A stretch of 64,000 nucleotides of DNA from Leptospira neocaledonica (GTDB taxonomy: Bacteria; Spirochaetota; Leptospiria; Leptospirales; Leptospiraceae): the NCBI RefSeq assembly GCF_002812205.1, contig NZ_NPEA01000008.1, positions 3,424 to 67,423 on the forward strand. Reading direction: 5' to 3'. The position numbers were made by a program, and so were the translations under genes. Below, piece by piece: positions 52,451-64,000 of the stretch. Positions within the stretch are counted from its first letter, which is position 1, and each line of letters begins with the position of its first letter. A model generated the notes under the pieces. The model searched no databases. It was given only the letters and a program-made list of their open reading frames with translations, and was not told the DNA's origin.

Positions 52451-53563
52451 ATCCCTAAATATTTTCTTCACAAGTGTGGCCGATTTTTTTCTTTCGAATC
52501 TTTTCAGATCCGCTTTCGGAAATTTAAACTTCTTCTTTTGAAAATCCAAAATCGCTTTTTTCCATTCTTCCTCCGATTCAGGAGAAATATACACACAGGA
52601 TTTTTTTCCTATTTCTTTAAATACTTCTAAATCCGAAACGATACAAGGCAGAGAATAAGCAAGCGCCTCTAAAAGTGGAATTCCGAATCCTTCATAAATG
52701 GATGGAAAAACAAATAGGCTTGCTTGTGAATACAAATATCTTAGCTCTTCTTCACTTACAAAATCGAACCAATATAATTCACCCGACTCGGAAGACTGTT
52801 TGAACTTTTCTAGAAACTCGGCAGATTCCCAACCTTCTTTCCCGGCATGCACCCAAACAAGATCCGATCTTTCTTTTTTGGCTTTTTGATATGCCTTCAG
52901 AAGTGTTCCGAAATTTTTTCGGGGTTCCAGAGTGGAAACAGTTAGGAAAAACTTTTTTGGTAATTTTCCGATCCGTTTTGTAGGAGGAGTTTTGATCTTT
53001 TGGATCTCTTTAGGATCGTAACCCGGATAAATAATATCTATTTTATCTTTTGAAAACGAAGAATATTTTAAAATTTCGGAAGCTGTAAATTGTGAATTTG
53101 CTAGAATAAAATCAGCTCTTTGGATACTTCTTCTTAAATAAAAAAGCTGCTGGAATCTTGCGATCGGCCTCATTGTCTCCGGAAAACGATAGGCCACGAA
53201 ATCGTGATATGTCAAAACCCCGGGAATATTTTTGGATAAGAATAATGGAAATACCTGCTGAGTTCCCCAAAATAGATCGATCTCATATTTTCTAAGTTGG
53301 AAAGGAAGATAAAACGCAAAGTAAATTCCCCCTTTTTTGGAGAATAGACCTTCTCCGATTACAGACCTTATATTCGGATTTTTGAATAGATCCGAATAAC
53401 CTTCATGTATTGGCCTATGAGAAAAAAGATAAAATTCAAAATTGGGGTCTTTTTCGAAACCTTTCAGTACAGACTCAATTAATCTGCCCACTCCGGAGAC
53501 CGGGGTGGATAATGGCCTTGCATCCAAGGCGATTTTGTATTTTTTTCTGTCTAGGTTGGACAA
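52427..53563 (-). CDS. GT4 family glycosyltransferase
   Basis: A 378-aa GT-B enzyme: N-terminal domain with IALDARPLSTPVSGVGR, and C-terminal domain with KKFFLTVSTLEPRKNFGTLLKAY, HAGKEGWE and the EX7E motif in PSIYEGFGIPLLEAL. Such enzymes transfer sugars from nucleotide donors to lipid or saccharide acceptors in envelope glycan assembly. TTG at 53563 has weak ribosome-site support. Upstream on the same strand, with 28 bases between, is the phosphatase gene. Confidence 0.88.
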   Translation of the reverse strand: MSNLDRKKYKIALDARPLSTPVSGVGRLIESVLKGFEKDPNFEFYLFSHRPIHEGYSDLFKNPNIRSVIGEGLFSKKGGIYFAFYLPFQLRKYEIDLFWGTQQVFPLFLSKNIPGVLTYHDFVAYRFPETMRPIARFQQLFYLRRSIQRADFILANSQFTASEILKYSSFSKDKIDIIYPGYDPKEIQKIKTPPTKRIGKLPKKFFLTVSTLEPRKNFGTLLKAYQKAKKERSDLVWVHAGKEGWESAEFLEKFKQSSESGELYWFDFVSEEELRYLYSQASLFVFPSIYEGFGIPLLEALAYSLPCIVSDLEVFKEIGKKSCVYISPESEEEWKKAILDFQKKKFKFPKADLKRFERKKSATLVKKIFRDLVSNKKV

Positions 53564-53591
53564 ACTAAAAACTTGCCATTTTAAAATTGAT

Positions 53592-54443
53592 TTACCAACG
53601 ATCTCTGACAGAACCTTGGAGGGAAGTTTTAAACTTTTCCCAGAATTGAGTCACGAGCTCGGATTCTCCGGCGAGTAATCCTATCCCTAGTTTAGAAGTT
53701 AAAAATGGATAATCTTTTCCGGAACGGATTTCCAGATCTTTTCCGAGAGAAGCTCGCAATATTGCAATTCCTCCCGCAACATCCCAATCGTTTTTAGGTC
53801 GAAGAGAAAGTGTTAAAGGATATTTTCCAACTGCGACAAGTGCAAGTTTATAAGCAATAGAACCTTTCGGCTCGAATATAAAATCATTTCCATAGTCCAA
53901 ATTTTTGAAAAGTCCTGCCTTAGTTTCCGAAACGGAGACAAGAACCTTAGAACGTTCGGAAGATTCGGATTTCTGAAGATAGAAAGTATTTTCCCAATCG
54001 ATCTGATTTTCTATATAAGGTGACTTTAAGATTTTATAATATGCACCCCTACCTTCCGCACCCCAAAAGAATTCCCCTGTTGCAGGATTCATTACGATCC
54101 CAAAAACAGGTCTACCTTCTTCTAAAAGTCCTAGACTAATCGCAAACTCAGGATTTTTAGCTACAAATTCCCGGGTTCCATCGATCGGATCTAAGACCCA
54201 AACCCTTTCTCCTTGGAGAGAAGAATGGGAAAAATCGGTATCTTCTTCGGAATAGACTTTATCTTTTAGGATTTTGCGGATGCCACCTGCAATGATCTCG
54301 TTTGCTTGCAGGTCGGCTTCGGTGAGAGGATCACCCTTGGATTTTTCCATCACATGGAAATTTGTTCCATAGATGGAAAAGATCCGATCTGCGGCTTCCA
54401 GAACAAGTTTAGAAACTAATTCCGCTTCTTCCGGAAATCGCAT
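53592..54443 (-). CDS. Inositol-monophosphatase family phosphatase (CysQ-like)
   Basis: A 283-aa metal-dependent phosphatase. The family set is complete: KGDPLTEAD (38-44), Glu66/Glu67 (SEEDTD), DPIDGTREF (Asp85, Asp88) and the late NDWDVAGG (Asp221). The best match is CysQ, which removes the 3'-phosphate of PAP in sulfur metabolism, but inositol or sugar phosphates are possible. Neighbours point to envelope work rather than sulfur. Nine bases follow the secreted-protein stop. Confidence 0.85.
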   Translation of the reverse strand: MRFPEEAELVSKLVLEAADRIFSIYGTNFHVMEKSKGDPLTEADLQANEIIAGGIRKILKDKVYSEEDTDFSHSSLQGERVWVLDPIDGTREFVAKNPEFAISLGLLEEGRPVFGIVMNPATGEFFWGAEGRGAYYKILKSPYIENQIDWENTFYLQKSESSERSKVLVSVSETKAGLFKNLDYGNDFIFEPKGSIAYKLALVAVGKYPLTLSLRPKNDWDVAGGIAILRASLGKDLEIRSGKDYPFLTSKLGIGLLAGESELVTQFWEKFKTSLQGSVRDRW

Positions 54444-54452
54444 GAAAAGGGA

Positions 54453-54893
54453 TTATTTTCCGGAAGTTGGCTGAGCCGGTTGTTTATCTTCCTTATGAGG
54501 TTCTTCGTCCAAATTATCTGGACGAACGTAGAATACCTCGTTAATAGGAGTTTGGAGATAAATTTCCGGATCCATTAGATAACTATAAAATACGATATAC
54601 GTTTTGTATTTTACATACACTCCAAAAGTTCCCTTTTGAGGCTCGTATGAAATGGAATCCGCTTTTAGGTCCTTAGTGTATTCCTTATAATCCAGGTATT
54701 TACGATGAAGGCTGTATTTCAAAGCAGAGAGAAGATTTTTTTCCAGAGTCGCTTTTTTAGCTGCGTCGGAAACTTTTCGATTCTTATTAAATTCTTCTAC
54801 TTTATTAAATTCTTCTACTAAACCGCTGACTTTTCCAGCAAACAATGGGGTCCCAAGGCAGATAGCCAAAGCTAGTATTACGATCCGTTTCAT
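54453..54893 (-). CDS. Small secreted protein of unknown function
   Basis: A 146-aa product with signal peptide MKRIVILALAICLGTPLFA. Mature protein is beta/helical with Lys/Glu-rich and a Pro-rich C-terminal tail. An 18-bp tandem duplication in the gene gives VEEFNK twice. ATG 54893 has AGGAG before it. Function not known. Position between pcrA and the CysQ-like gene suggests co-transcription. Confidence 0.78.
   Translation of the reverse strand: MKRIVILALAICLGTPLFAGKVSGLVEEFNKVEEFNKNRKVSDAAKKATLEKNLLSALKYSLHRKYLDYKEYTKDLKADSISYEPQKGTFGVYVKYKTYIVFYSYLMDPEIYLQTPINEVFYVRPDNLDEEPHKEDKQPAQPTSGK
54783..54818. repeat. 18-bp tandem duplication within a secreted-protein gene
   Basis: Two copies, 54783-54800 and 54801-54818, differ at one base and duplicate the codons for VEEFNK. 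It keeps the frame. Likely a slippage event. Confidence 0.8.
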
Positions 54894-54952
54894 TGTTTCT
54901 CCTATGTCCTATGAATAATATCGGTATTTTAGGGGGTGAACTTTCCCCCTCG

Positions 54953-57190
54953 TTATAATTTCTCTAAGGGAGTATAGGCAAGGAAAAAGTTCTTCTCCAG
55001 GCTTCCGAACTTGATTTTTACCTTACGATTTTTACCTGTTCCCTGCACGGAAATCACCTGTCCCAGGCCGAATTGGGCATGTTTGACCTTATCTCCTTCT
55101 CGGATATCCGCCTCTTCCCCCAGTGGTTTCGAAGAATCTTCCCTTTCCTGACGAGTTTCCGGGATTTTGTATGCTCCTGAAGAAGCAACCGGAGGCCCTT
55201 GTGGTCTTCTGACTCCTTTTTGGGCCAGTATACCTTCTTCTCCAAAACATTCTGAGGGAATTTCAGGAAGGAATCGAGAAGGGATTCGATCTTCTACTTT
55301 TCCGAATTTTCGAGAGGTCCTGGAATAACTCAGGTATAATTTCACTCTGGCACGAGTCAATGCTACGTAAAAAAGCCTTCTTTCTTCTTCCTGGCCGTTC
55401 GGTTCTTCCAGGCTCATGGAATGGGGGAAGGTTCCCTCTTCCAAACCGGTTAGAAAAACTGTCGGGAACTCCAATCCTTTTGCATTGTGAACGGTCATAA
55501 GATGAACATAGTCGGTAAGTTGTGCCGAGTCTTCTTCCGAGGTGAGAAGGCTGATCTGATTCAGATATTCTTCCAAATTAGGGGAATCTTCTCTGGCTTC
55601 GTATTCTTCGATGGAGTTCACAAACTCGCGAACGTTCTCTACTTTAGAAACCGCTTCCTCATCGTGTGCATCCCTTTCCATATAGTCGATCCAACCGGAT
55701 CTTCCTACGATCTCTAAAGCAATCTTAGATGGTAATTCCCCTTTTTCCTTTCGATCAATCAAATCCTCGAATAAATGATAGAGTTCTTTTGCTTTTCCTA
55801 AACTCGCTTTTTTTAAGGGAAGATCAGGATGTCCTATAGCTTCTAAAAAAGAAATCCCTTTATCTAAGGAAAATGTCCTAATCTTCTCTATACTCGCCTC
55901 TCCGATCCCACGAGGAGGTGTATTCACAATTCTTAATAAAGATGTGGAATCCATAGGATTTGCTACAACATTCAAATACGCGATCATATCCTTGATCTCG
56001 GCTCGATCAAAAAATCGGAAACCGCCGAAAATTTTATATGGGATTCCGGAAGATCTGAGTCCTTCTTCAAAGTATCTGGATTGAGCGTTTGTTCTGTAGA
56101 AGATCGCAAAATCCTTATAGCCGACTGAATGGGTTTCAGGAGCAACGCGACTATAATCCACTCCTCTTGCAAATCCTGCCCTAATCTTTTTTACGATATC
56201 GTAAGCTTCTTCCGTTTCGTTCTCGAATTGAGAAACGGAGATAGGTTCTCCTGACTCATTATTTGTGAATAATTCCTTTTCTTTTCTGCCGCTATTATTT
56301 GCGATCACCTTGGAGGCGGCACGGATAATCCTGGAAGTGGAGCGATAATTCTCCTCTAACTTTACTACATAAGCATTCGGAAAATCACTTTCGAAATTTA
56401 GAATATTCGAAATATCTGCTCCTCTCCAAGAATAAATGGATTGGTCATCATCCCCAACCACACAAAGATTTCCTCTGTCTCCGGAAAGTAGACGTACCAA
56501 GGTATATTGTGCCTTGTTTGTATCCTGATACTCATCCACCATGATATAATTCCATCTATCTTGGTAGGATTTTAAGACTCCTGGGTTCTCTCGAAAAAGC
56601 CCCACGGTTTTTTGGATCAGGTCCCCGAAATCCAGAGCCTGGTTTTTTTTCTTACGTTTTTCGTATTCCTCATAGATATTCGATATCATCTGAGATCGAT
56701 GGGAAAAATTTTCTTTTCTAATATAAGAATCCGAATCGGAAAGCCCATCCTTCCATGAGGAAAAGATTCCCGTCAAAGAAGAAGGTTTATATTGTTTCGG
56801 GTCCTCATGCAGATCTTTGATCACCTGCTTTATTAAGGATTCCTGTAATACTGAATCATAAACCGTAAACCCGGAAGGCATTCCCAGGTAAGAAGTTTCC
56901 CTTCTCAGAATATATAAACAAAGAGAGTGAAATGTTTTAATCTGAACATTCCAAGGAATGGAAGGAACTAACTTTGCCACCCTTTCCAACATTTCCGCAG
57001 CGGCCTTATTGGTAAAAGTTAGCGCACAGATCGAATCCGTTCTTTTATTCAGGATCAAGTTTGCGATCCTATGAGTGATTACTCTGGTTTTCCCGGAACC
57101 TGCCCCTGCTAATATTAAAACAGGGCCCTCCAATCTTTCGACTGCGGCTTTCTGAGGATCGTTCAAGCCTTGCACTAGATCAACTGACAA
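54953..57190 (-). CDS. pcrA: UvrD/PcrA-type ATP-dependent DNA helicase
   Basis: A 745-aa superfamily 1 3'-5' helicase: Walker A GAGSGKT (29-35), ALTFTNKAAAEM, VDEYQDTN, GDDDQSIYSWRGA, VTLEENYRS-type motif, and the C-terminal MTVHNAKGLEFPTVF and RRLFYVALTRA. PcrA/UvrD unwinds DNA in repair and clears RNA polymerase or RecA. The TTG start at 57190 is supported by AAGGAG eight bases before it. The end has a tail with a TUDOR-like HAQFGLGQVISVQGTGK, as in PcrA. It follows bamA closely. Confidence 0.94.
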   Translation of the reverse strand: MSVDLVQGLNDPQKAAVERLEGPVLILAGAGSGKTRVITHRIANLILNKRTDSICALTFTNKAAAEMLERVAKLVPSIPWNVQIKTFHSLCLYILRRETSYLGMPSGFTVYDSVLQESLIKQVIKDLHEDPKQYKPSSLTGIFSSWKDGLSDSDSYIRKENFSHRSQMISNIYEEYEKRKKKNQALDFGDLIQKTVGLFRENPGVLKSYQDRWNYIMVDEYQDTNKAQYTLVRLLSGDRGNLCVVGDDDQSIYSWRGADISNILNFESDFPNAYVVKLEENYRSTSRIIRAASKVIANNSGRKEKELFTNNESGEPISVSQFENETEEAYDIVKKIRAGFARGVDYSRVAPETHSVGYKDFAIFYRTNAQSRYFEEGLRSSGIPYKIFGGFRFFDRAEIKDMIAYLNVVANPMDSTSLLRIVNTPPRGIGEASIEKIRTFSLDKGISFLEAIGHPDLPLKKASLGKAKELYHLFEDLIDRKEKGELPSKIALEIVGRSGWIDYMERDAHDEEAVSKVENVREFVNSIEEYEAREDSPNLEEYLNQISLLTSEEDSAQLTDYVHLMTVHNAKGLEFPTVFLTGLEEGTFPHSMSLEEPNGQEEERRLFYVALTRARVKLYLSYSRTSRKFGKVEDRIPSRFLPEIPSECFGEEGILAQKGVRRPQGPPVASSGAYKIPETRQEREDSSKPLGEEADIREGDKVKHAQFGLGQVISVQGTGKNRKVKIKFGSLEKNFFLAYTPLEKL

Positions 57191-57202
57191 AGCAAAAACT
57201 CC

Positions 57203-60100
<2,898 letters not shown>

Positions 60101-60188
60101 GAGTCTTTTGAAATAGCCTTAAGGCTTTATTTAAAATCGAGACTGTTCTTACCGTCTCGAAATAAGTCTATAGATCCACCTAAGCGGA

Positions 60189-60656
60189 TCACTGACCTCC
60201 CGGTTGACGAACCATCGCAAGATTAAATCTTGTTACTCCGGCTTCGTTCACTTTATCGATCACCTTAACGATGGTTTGGTAATTCGCTCCACCATCACCT
60301 CTGATAATCACCCGATTTTTACTCTGTTCTTTTTTATCTTTGTCGTCGCCTTGGTTTTGGCCATTAAACAATTTTATCTTTTCAGTCAGTTTTTCCAAAG
60401 GAACAGGTTCAGTGTCTTTATCTAGGAAAATTTTTCCGTCCTTATTGACAGTGATTACAAGTTCATCCTTTTTCTTTTCCTGAGCAGTACTGGAAGATCT
60501 AGGGAGTTCTATTTTCACAACAGTGGATTTTTCCAAAGTCGCGTTCATCAAAAAATAAATTACGATGAAGCAGATAACGTCGATCATAGGTGCAAGCTCA
60601 ATCTGGCCTGCCCTAAAACTTCCGCTTTCTCCCCGATTCCACTTTTTGAATTTCAT
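60189..60656 (-). CDS. ExbD/TolR family protein
   Basis: A 155-aa protein with one N-terminal helix carrying the conserved Asp25 in [15 protein letters not shown], and a periplasmic domain. With the TolQ/ExbB partner it forms a proton-driven motor that energises outer-membrane processes. A linker rich in Asp/Lys ([11 protein letters not shown]) is seen in the middle. Start one base after the ExbB stop; a gap of 88 bases separates it from bamA. Confidence 0.92.
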   Translation of the reverse strand: MKFKKWNRGESGSFRAGQIELAPMIDVICFIVIYFLMNATLEKSTVVKIELPRSSSTAQEKKKDELVITVNKDGKIFLDKDTEPVPLEKLTEKIKLFNGQNQGDDKDKKEQSKNRVIIRGDGGANYQTIVKVIDKVNEAGVTRFNLAMVRQPGGQ

Positions 60657-60657
60657 C

Positions 60658-61317
60658 TTATTTTAAAAACCTAAGTGCCTGCTCGGAAAGACTTTCCATT
60701 TCGGAAATTGCGTCTTCTTTTTTCTTCTGGAAGAAGTTATGGAAAATATAAGCAGGGATCGCAACTGCAAGTCCCATAGCCGTAGTGATCAATGCCTCAC
60801 TGATCCCTACTTCAGCTCCTCTGGTTCCAGAACCCTCTGCGAAGGAACGAATGATTCCAAGAACCGTTCCTAATACTCCCAAAAGTGGAGAAATCGTCGC
60901 AATAGTAGCTAATGGAGAAAGGAATTTTTCCATTCTCTGGATTTGGTTTAATCCTTGGGTTAAAATTTCGTCATCTACAGATGATGCATTTCTCTTAAAC
61001 TGAGTGATACCAGCTTGTAAAACCTGAGAGACTGGTCCTTGGCTTAGGCTTCTCATCAGATCGGAAGCGGAGTCGTAATTTTTCTCTCTGAGTAGATCTT
61101 TTACCCTTCTCCAGTCGTCCGGTGTAATTGCTTTCCAACGAGAGAAAAAGATCAGCCTTTCAATGATTATTGTAAATCCGACTATAGAAACTAGAAGGAT
61201 CAGAATAGGTACGGTTTCCGGTGGAATAATGGTAACCAAAGAATCTGTTTTGGCAAGAATCATATCGGCTTGAGGTTCTCCAAGGAGTAGGGTTTCCAAC
61301 TCGGCTGTCCCTGCCAA
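60658..61317 (-). CDS. MotA/TolQ/ExbB proton channel family protein
   Basis: A 219-aa inner-membrane protein with three helices (about 35-58, 135-160 and 170-195), the family pattern [20 protein letters not shown] and [16 protein letters not shown] with the key Thr residues. It partners the ExbD/TolR protein that follows after one base. No TolA, TonB or Pal gene is nearby in the window, so whether it powers a TonB receptor, Tol-Pal or gliding-like motor cannot be told. Confidence 0.92.
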   Translation of the reverse strand: MAGTAELETLLLGEPQADMILAKTDSLVTIIPPETVPILILLVSIVGFTIIIERLIFFSRWKAITPDDWRRVKDLLREKNYDSASDLMRSLSQGPVSQVLQAGITQFKRNASSVDDEILTQGLNQIQRMEKFLSPLATIATISPLLGVLGTVLGIIRSFAEGSGTRGAEVGISEALITTAMGLAVAIPAYIFHNFFQKKKEDAISEMESLSEQALRFLK

Positions 61318-61341
61318 ACGATTTTTAAAAGGAAGTAGTCC

Positions 61342-61377
61342 TTTTTACCGGAGCAGAACATTCTGCCCCAGTAAAAA
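61342..61377 (-). other. Strand-specific intergenic hairpin between recN and the TolQ-like gene
   Basis: On the minus strand TTTTTAC...GGCAGAA pairs through with TTCTGC...GTAAAAA (17-18 bp including two G-U pairs) around a two-base loop. On the + strand the same positions are mismatches. It starts 21 bases after the recN stop. No U-tract follows, so attenuator, processing site or weak terminator are all possible. Confidence 0.5.
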
Positions 61378-61398
61378 ATGGGAACCCAAGAAGGAGAA

Positions 61399-63105
61399 TT
61401 ATACCGCCTTCTTTTTGAGCAATTCCTTCGCGTGATGGAGAGCGCCTTTGGAGATATTTTGACCCGCAATCATTCTCGCAAGTTCCATGGTTCTCTCCTC
61501 CATTCCTAGGAATTCAGTTTCGGAGACAGTCCTTCCCTCCTTTACTCGTTTACTCACAAGAAGATGATGGTCTGCAGCCGCGGCAATCTGCTGTAAATGT
61601 GTGACCAAAATGATTTGGTGAGTTTTAGAAAGAGTTCTGAGTTTTTTTGCTACATCCGAGGCGATCTCTCCACCCAGACCAGAGTCAATCTCATCGAAAA
61701 CTAAAACTTTTCCGTCAAAATTGGAACCAAGTACACTTTTGATCGCTAACATAACTCTAGAAATTTCTCCGCCGGAAGCGATCTTACGGAGAGGTCTTGG
61801 TTTTTCTCCCGGGTTCGGACTGAAATAGAATTCTGCCTGATCCAATCCGAATTCGTTTACCAAATAGGATTTTCCCTGGGCTTCCACTTCGCCTTCCGGA
61901 CTTGTTTCCCAACGAAGCACTACCTGCAACCCTGCCCCTTTCATTCCCAGAACTTCCAGTTCTGACTTGAGTTTGGATTCGAATTTGTTCAGTACTTCTC
62001 GTCTAGATTTGGAAAGTTGTAAGCAGGCTTGAGTCAATTTGTCTGCTGCTTTTTTCTTTTCTTTCTCTAAAGAAGTTTTAGAATCTAAATTCTGTTCCAA
62101 GGCAGAAAGTTCGTCTTCCGCCTTTTTCTTCGTTTCTAAAATTTCAGAAATTGAATTTCCATATTTTTTCTTAAGCTTTTGGATCAGATCTAATCTGGAC
62201 TGCACATGGGATAATCTTTCCGGGGAGAAAAATACCTCTTCCTTTTGGTCCTGAGCAGTTGTATTGATCTCGCGAATCGTAACATAAGCTTCCTTGAGAG
62301 CCGAATCCATTTCGTTTAATGATTCGTTCAAAACTTTAATTTTATCGGAAGCAGCAAGCACCTTGGGGAAAATCCCTAAAACTGAAGATTCACTCTCATG
62401 TAAGTAACCTGTAATGATATCCAAGTTCTCGGCGAGTTTTTCTCCGTGGACGAGTAAGTTTTCTTCCTTACTCAGTTCTTCCTCTTCTCCTTGTTTCAAA
62501 TTGGCAGAATGGATCTCTTCTATCTGGTACTGAAGTATCTCTTTTTTGCGGTTTCTATCCGCATGAGACAGTTCCAATTCCTCTAGTCTTTTTTTAAGAC
62601 TTTTATACGTTAGGAACCCTTCTTTTACTTCTCCTCTGAGTGTATGCAGACCTGCAAAACTGTCCAAGATATCTAGCTGCTGTGCCTTATCTAAAAGTAA
62701 AATTTGGTCGTTCTGGTTATGTACTTCGGATAGGATCTCTCCCAAACCACGAAGGACCTGAGCAGAAGAAAGTGAATGATTGATTTGTATTTTCGTTTTT
62801 CCGTCCCGAGTGAACTCTTTTCGGATCACAACCGCAGAACCATTGAGCGGGAATCCGTGCTCAAGCATCCAAGTTTTGATTACTTGGTTTTGGGAAATAT
62901 CGAACTCCGCTTCTAAACAATACTTATCCGAGCCCGTACGGATATCCATTGTACTGCTTTTACCCCCGAGTAAGGAAGAAAGAGCATCCAGTAAAAGAGA
63001 TTTTCCGGAACCTGTCTCTCCAGTGATCGCGGTCAGCCCTTTACTTAAGTCGATTTGAGCGGATTCAATTAATGCGAAGTCTCGAATTGTAATTGTTTGA
63101 AGCAT
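61399..63105 (-). CDS. recN: DNA repair protein RecN
   Basis: A 568-aa SMC-like ATPase: Walker A GETGSGKS (29-36) with [16 protein letters not shown] at the start, long coiled coils (about 150-370), the signature [18 protein letters not shown], and the Walker [14 protein letters not shown]. RecN holds broken DNA ends together during recombinational repair. ATG 63105 was chosen (AGAGGAAAAATC before it) over a frame starting at 63123. No LexA-type box is evident upstream. First gene of the leftward run. Confidence 0.95.
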   Translation of the reverse strand: MLQTITIRDFALIESAQIDLSKGLTAITGETGSGKSLLLDALSSLLGGKSSTMDIRTGSDKYCLEAEFDISQNQVIKTWMLEHGFPLNGSAVVIRKEFTRDGKTKIQINHSLSSAQVLRGLGEILSEVHNQNDQILLLDKAQQLDILDSFAGLHTLRGEVKEGFLTYKSLKKRLEELELSHADRNRKKEILQYQIEEIHSANLKQGEEEELSKEENLLVHGEKLAENLDIITGYLHESESSVLGIFPKVLAASDKIKVLNESLNEMDSALKEAYVTIREINTTAQDQKEEVFFSPERLSHVQSRLDLIQKLKKKYGNSISEILETKKKAEDELSALEQNLDSKTSLEKEKKKAADKLTQACLQLSKSRREVLNKFESKLKSELEVLGMKGAGLQVVLRWETSPEGEVEAQGKSYLVNEFGLDQAEFYFSPNPGEKPRPLRKIASGGEISRVMLAIKSVLGSNFDGKVLVFDEIDSGLGGEIASDVAKKLRTLSKTHQIILVTHLQQIAAAADHHLLVSKRVKEGRTVSETEFLGMEERTMELARMIAGQNISKGALHHAKELLKKKAV

Positions 63106-63123
63106 GATTTTTCCTCTTTGCAA

Positions 63124-63385
63124 CAGAATACTATTCGTACGTTTATATACTTTTGTAAACTATTTTTTTGTATAGTATTTCGAAAAATATAAAATTTTTA
63201 CCCAAAAAGATATAGGAAAACTATTCAATTTGAATGTATCATAGGTGGGGACATCTGGAAAATTTATCTCAAATCGAGTATAAATTGTTTAATTTAATAA
63301 AATCGTGATATTTTAAATTAAATTGGATTTGAAGCTATTAACAATTACACTTAACTTAAGTAGAGTTATCACGAGAACGTAATAC
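63124..63385. other. AT-rich divergent intergenic region
   Basis: No gene seen. The region is very AT-rich and has an inverted repeat, TTTAATTTAATAAAAT (63288-63303) against ATTTTAAATTAAA (63310-63322), with one bulge. It holds the promoters of recN and the lipoprotein gene, but no clear -10/-35 pair can be assigned. Confidence 0.4.
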
Positions 63386-63829
63386 ATGAAATGGTCAAAG
63401 AAAAGTTACTTCTGCGTTCCGTTATTTTGCTGCTTATTCCCAATTTACAATTGTGACCATAAAGAAGAGGAAAATCTTTTTCCTTTTTTAGAATGCAACG
63501 GGTTCTCCCTATGTACGGAAAAGCGTCAAAAATCAACTCACCCGGAATTTATCGGGATATGGAAAAACGTAGATATTACCGATTCCTGCGCTCAGACAAC
63601 GATCACTTACAATTTTAACGGTACAATCGTCTCTTTTTGGACATTCGATCAAATAAAAGATCTATGCGCTACTCATTCTAATTACAATCTACAATTAGAA
63701 TGGAAAATCGATTCTGGGCAGTATTGCGAGAAGATTTGGATGAACGATACTTCTCCGTGGAACTGCTATTCTTATTCGATCAATTCTACAGATCTAATAA
63801 TCGATTCAAAAACTTACGTTAAGCAATAA
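63386..63829 (+). CDS. Cys-rich putative lipoprotein
   Basis: A 147-aa product with basic start MKWSKKSYF, a hydrophobic segment and LFPIYNC as a plausible lipobox, then ten further cysteines or so spread through the mature part (LECNGFSLC; DSCAQTTI; DLCATH; GQYCEKIW; WNCYSY). The FIGIWKNVDITD and later TYNFNGTIVSFW segments look like the beta strands of a lipocalin-like or similar beta barrel, but no family is assigned. Disulfides are likely, which suggests an exported protein. Confidence 0.65.
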   Translation: MKWSKKSYFCVPLFCCLFPIYNCDHKEEENLFPFLECNGFSLCTEKRQKSTHPEFIGIWKNVDITDSCAQTTITYNFNGTIVSFWTFDQIKDLCATHSNYNLQLEWKIDSGQYCEKIWMNDTSPWNCYSYSINSTDLIIDSKTYVKQ

Positions 63830-63880
63830 AAAGAAATTTCCTTTCATCATTAGTAATCCGCGAAAGATCGAGCCGGGGTC

Positions 63881-63906
63881 AAAAAATCGTATCCGCGATT
63901 TTTTTA
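63881..63906. terminator. Bidirectional terminator after the Cys-rich lipoprotein
   Basis: AAAAAATCG (63881-63889) pairs with CGATTTTTT (63896-63904) around TATCCG and runs into TTTT. It is 52 bases after the stop. The A and T runs serve either strand. Confidence 0.8.
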
Positions 63907-63923
63907 CCGGAGGCGAGAGCTCG

Positions 63924-63952
63924 GTCCGAGCCGGCTGGAATCCGGCTCGGAC
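63924..63952. other. Strong GC hairpin with GGA in the loop
   Basis: GTCCGAGCCGG (63924-63934) pairs perfectly with CCGGCTCGGAC (63942-63952) around CTGGAAT. It is far more GC-rich than its surroundings. The 63908-63922 sequence (CGGAGGCGAGAGCTC) has similar words to the element at 24958. The window ends too soon to judge whether it belongs to a larger RNA. Confidence 0.55.
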
Positions 63953-64000
63953 GCCGCCAGCCCGTTTCGTTTGTATAGTTTTTTAGTTCTTGGGACCGCG

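Overview
This window looks like a chromosomal segment of a Leptospira species (Spirochaetota). Pointers seen in the sequence are two MBOAT acyltransferase genes each followed by an SGNH-like DUF1574 gene, a FecR-domain lipoprotein resembling LipL45, spirochete-style lipoboxes, a FliS cluster, LpxC and a long BamA (double-membrane envelope), and AT-leaning DNA with many TTG/GTG starts placed behind good Shine-Dalgarno sequences. Species assignment is inference. I see no rRNA, tRNA, CRISPR array, insertion sequence, integrase or phage gene; this is core-type chromosome with compact operons.

Layout. 1-6.5 kb: end of a DoxX gene, a GT2-GtrA glycosyltransferase, a DJ-1 protein, a sirtuin, then a leftward NYN RNase / MBOAT / DUF1574 operon. 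6.5-19.4 kb is rich in lipid genes: hotdog thioesterase, patatin, TetR regulator, long-chain acyl-CoA ligase, membrane AraC regulator, GlpD, a SpoIIE-type phosphatase with TPRs, an alkyl-DHAP-synthase-like flavoprotein and an enoyl-CoA hydratase. 19.4-25 kb: a lipoprotein, a TPR protein, and a membrane protein overlapping a cysteine-desulfurase-like gene, followed by a strongly structured intergenic element (24958-25062). 25-33.8 kb: dGTPase-like HD protein, DedA, HNH nuclease, fliS with two small partners, purN-purH, and transaldolase. 34-38.6 kb: second DUF1574/MBOAT pair, a pseudouridine synthase and lipA. 38.6-46.5 kb: FecR lipoprotein, sugar dehydrogenase, an unusual radical SAM protein, three tandem AIM24-like paralogues, an SDR and lpxC behind a structured leader. 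46.6-51.9 kb: ptsI, an unknown gene, a second acyl-CoA ligase and a TlpA-like thioredoxin. 52-63.1 kb: a leftward envelope/DNA-repair run recN - tolQ - tolR - bamA - pcrA - secreted protein - cysQ-like - glycosyltransferase. The window ends with a small Cys-rich lipoprotein, a terminator and a strong GGA-loop hairpin.

How the genes fit together. Many serve the cell envelope: lipid A (lpxC), outer-membrane assembly (bamA), proton-driven envelope energisation (tolQ/R), surface-glycan O-acylation (MBOAT/DUF1574), lipid-linked sugars (GT2-GtrA) and fatty-acid/ether-lipid metabolism (two acyl-CoA ligases, thioesterase, patatin, enoyl-CoA hydratase, GlpD, AGPS-like). The most unusual non-coding signal is the 24958-25062 element: a 20-bp outer stem kept intact by two G-U wobbles on one strand, holding hairpins that display GGA loops like CsrA-binding RNAs. 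Two other GGA-loop hairpins occur elsewhere, one just before the start of the SpoIIE-type phosphatase.
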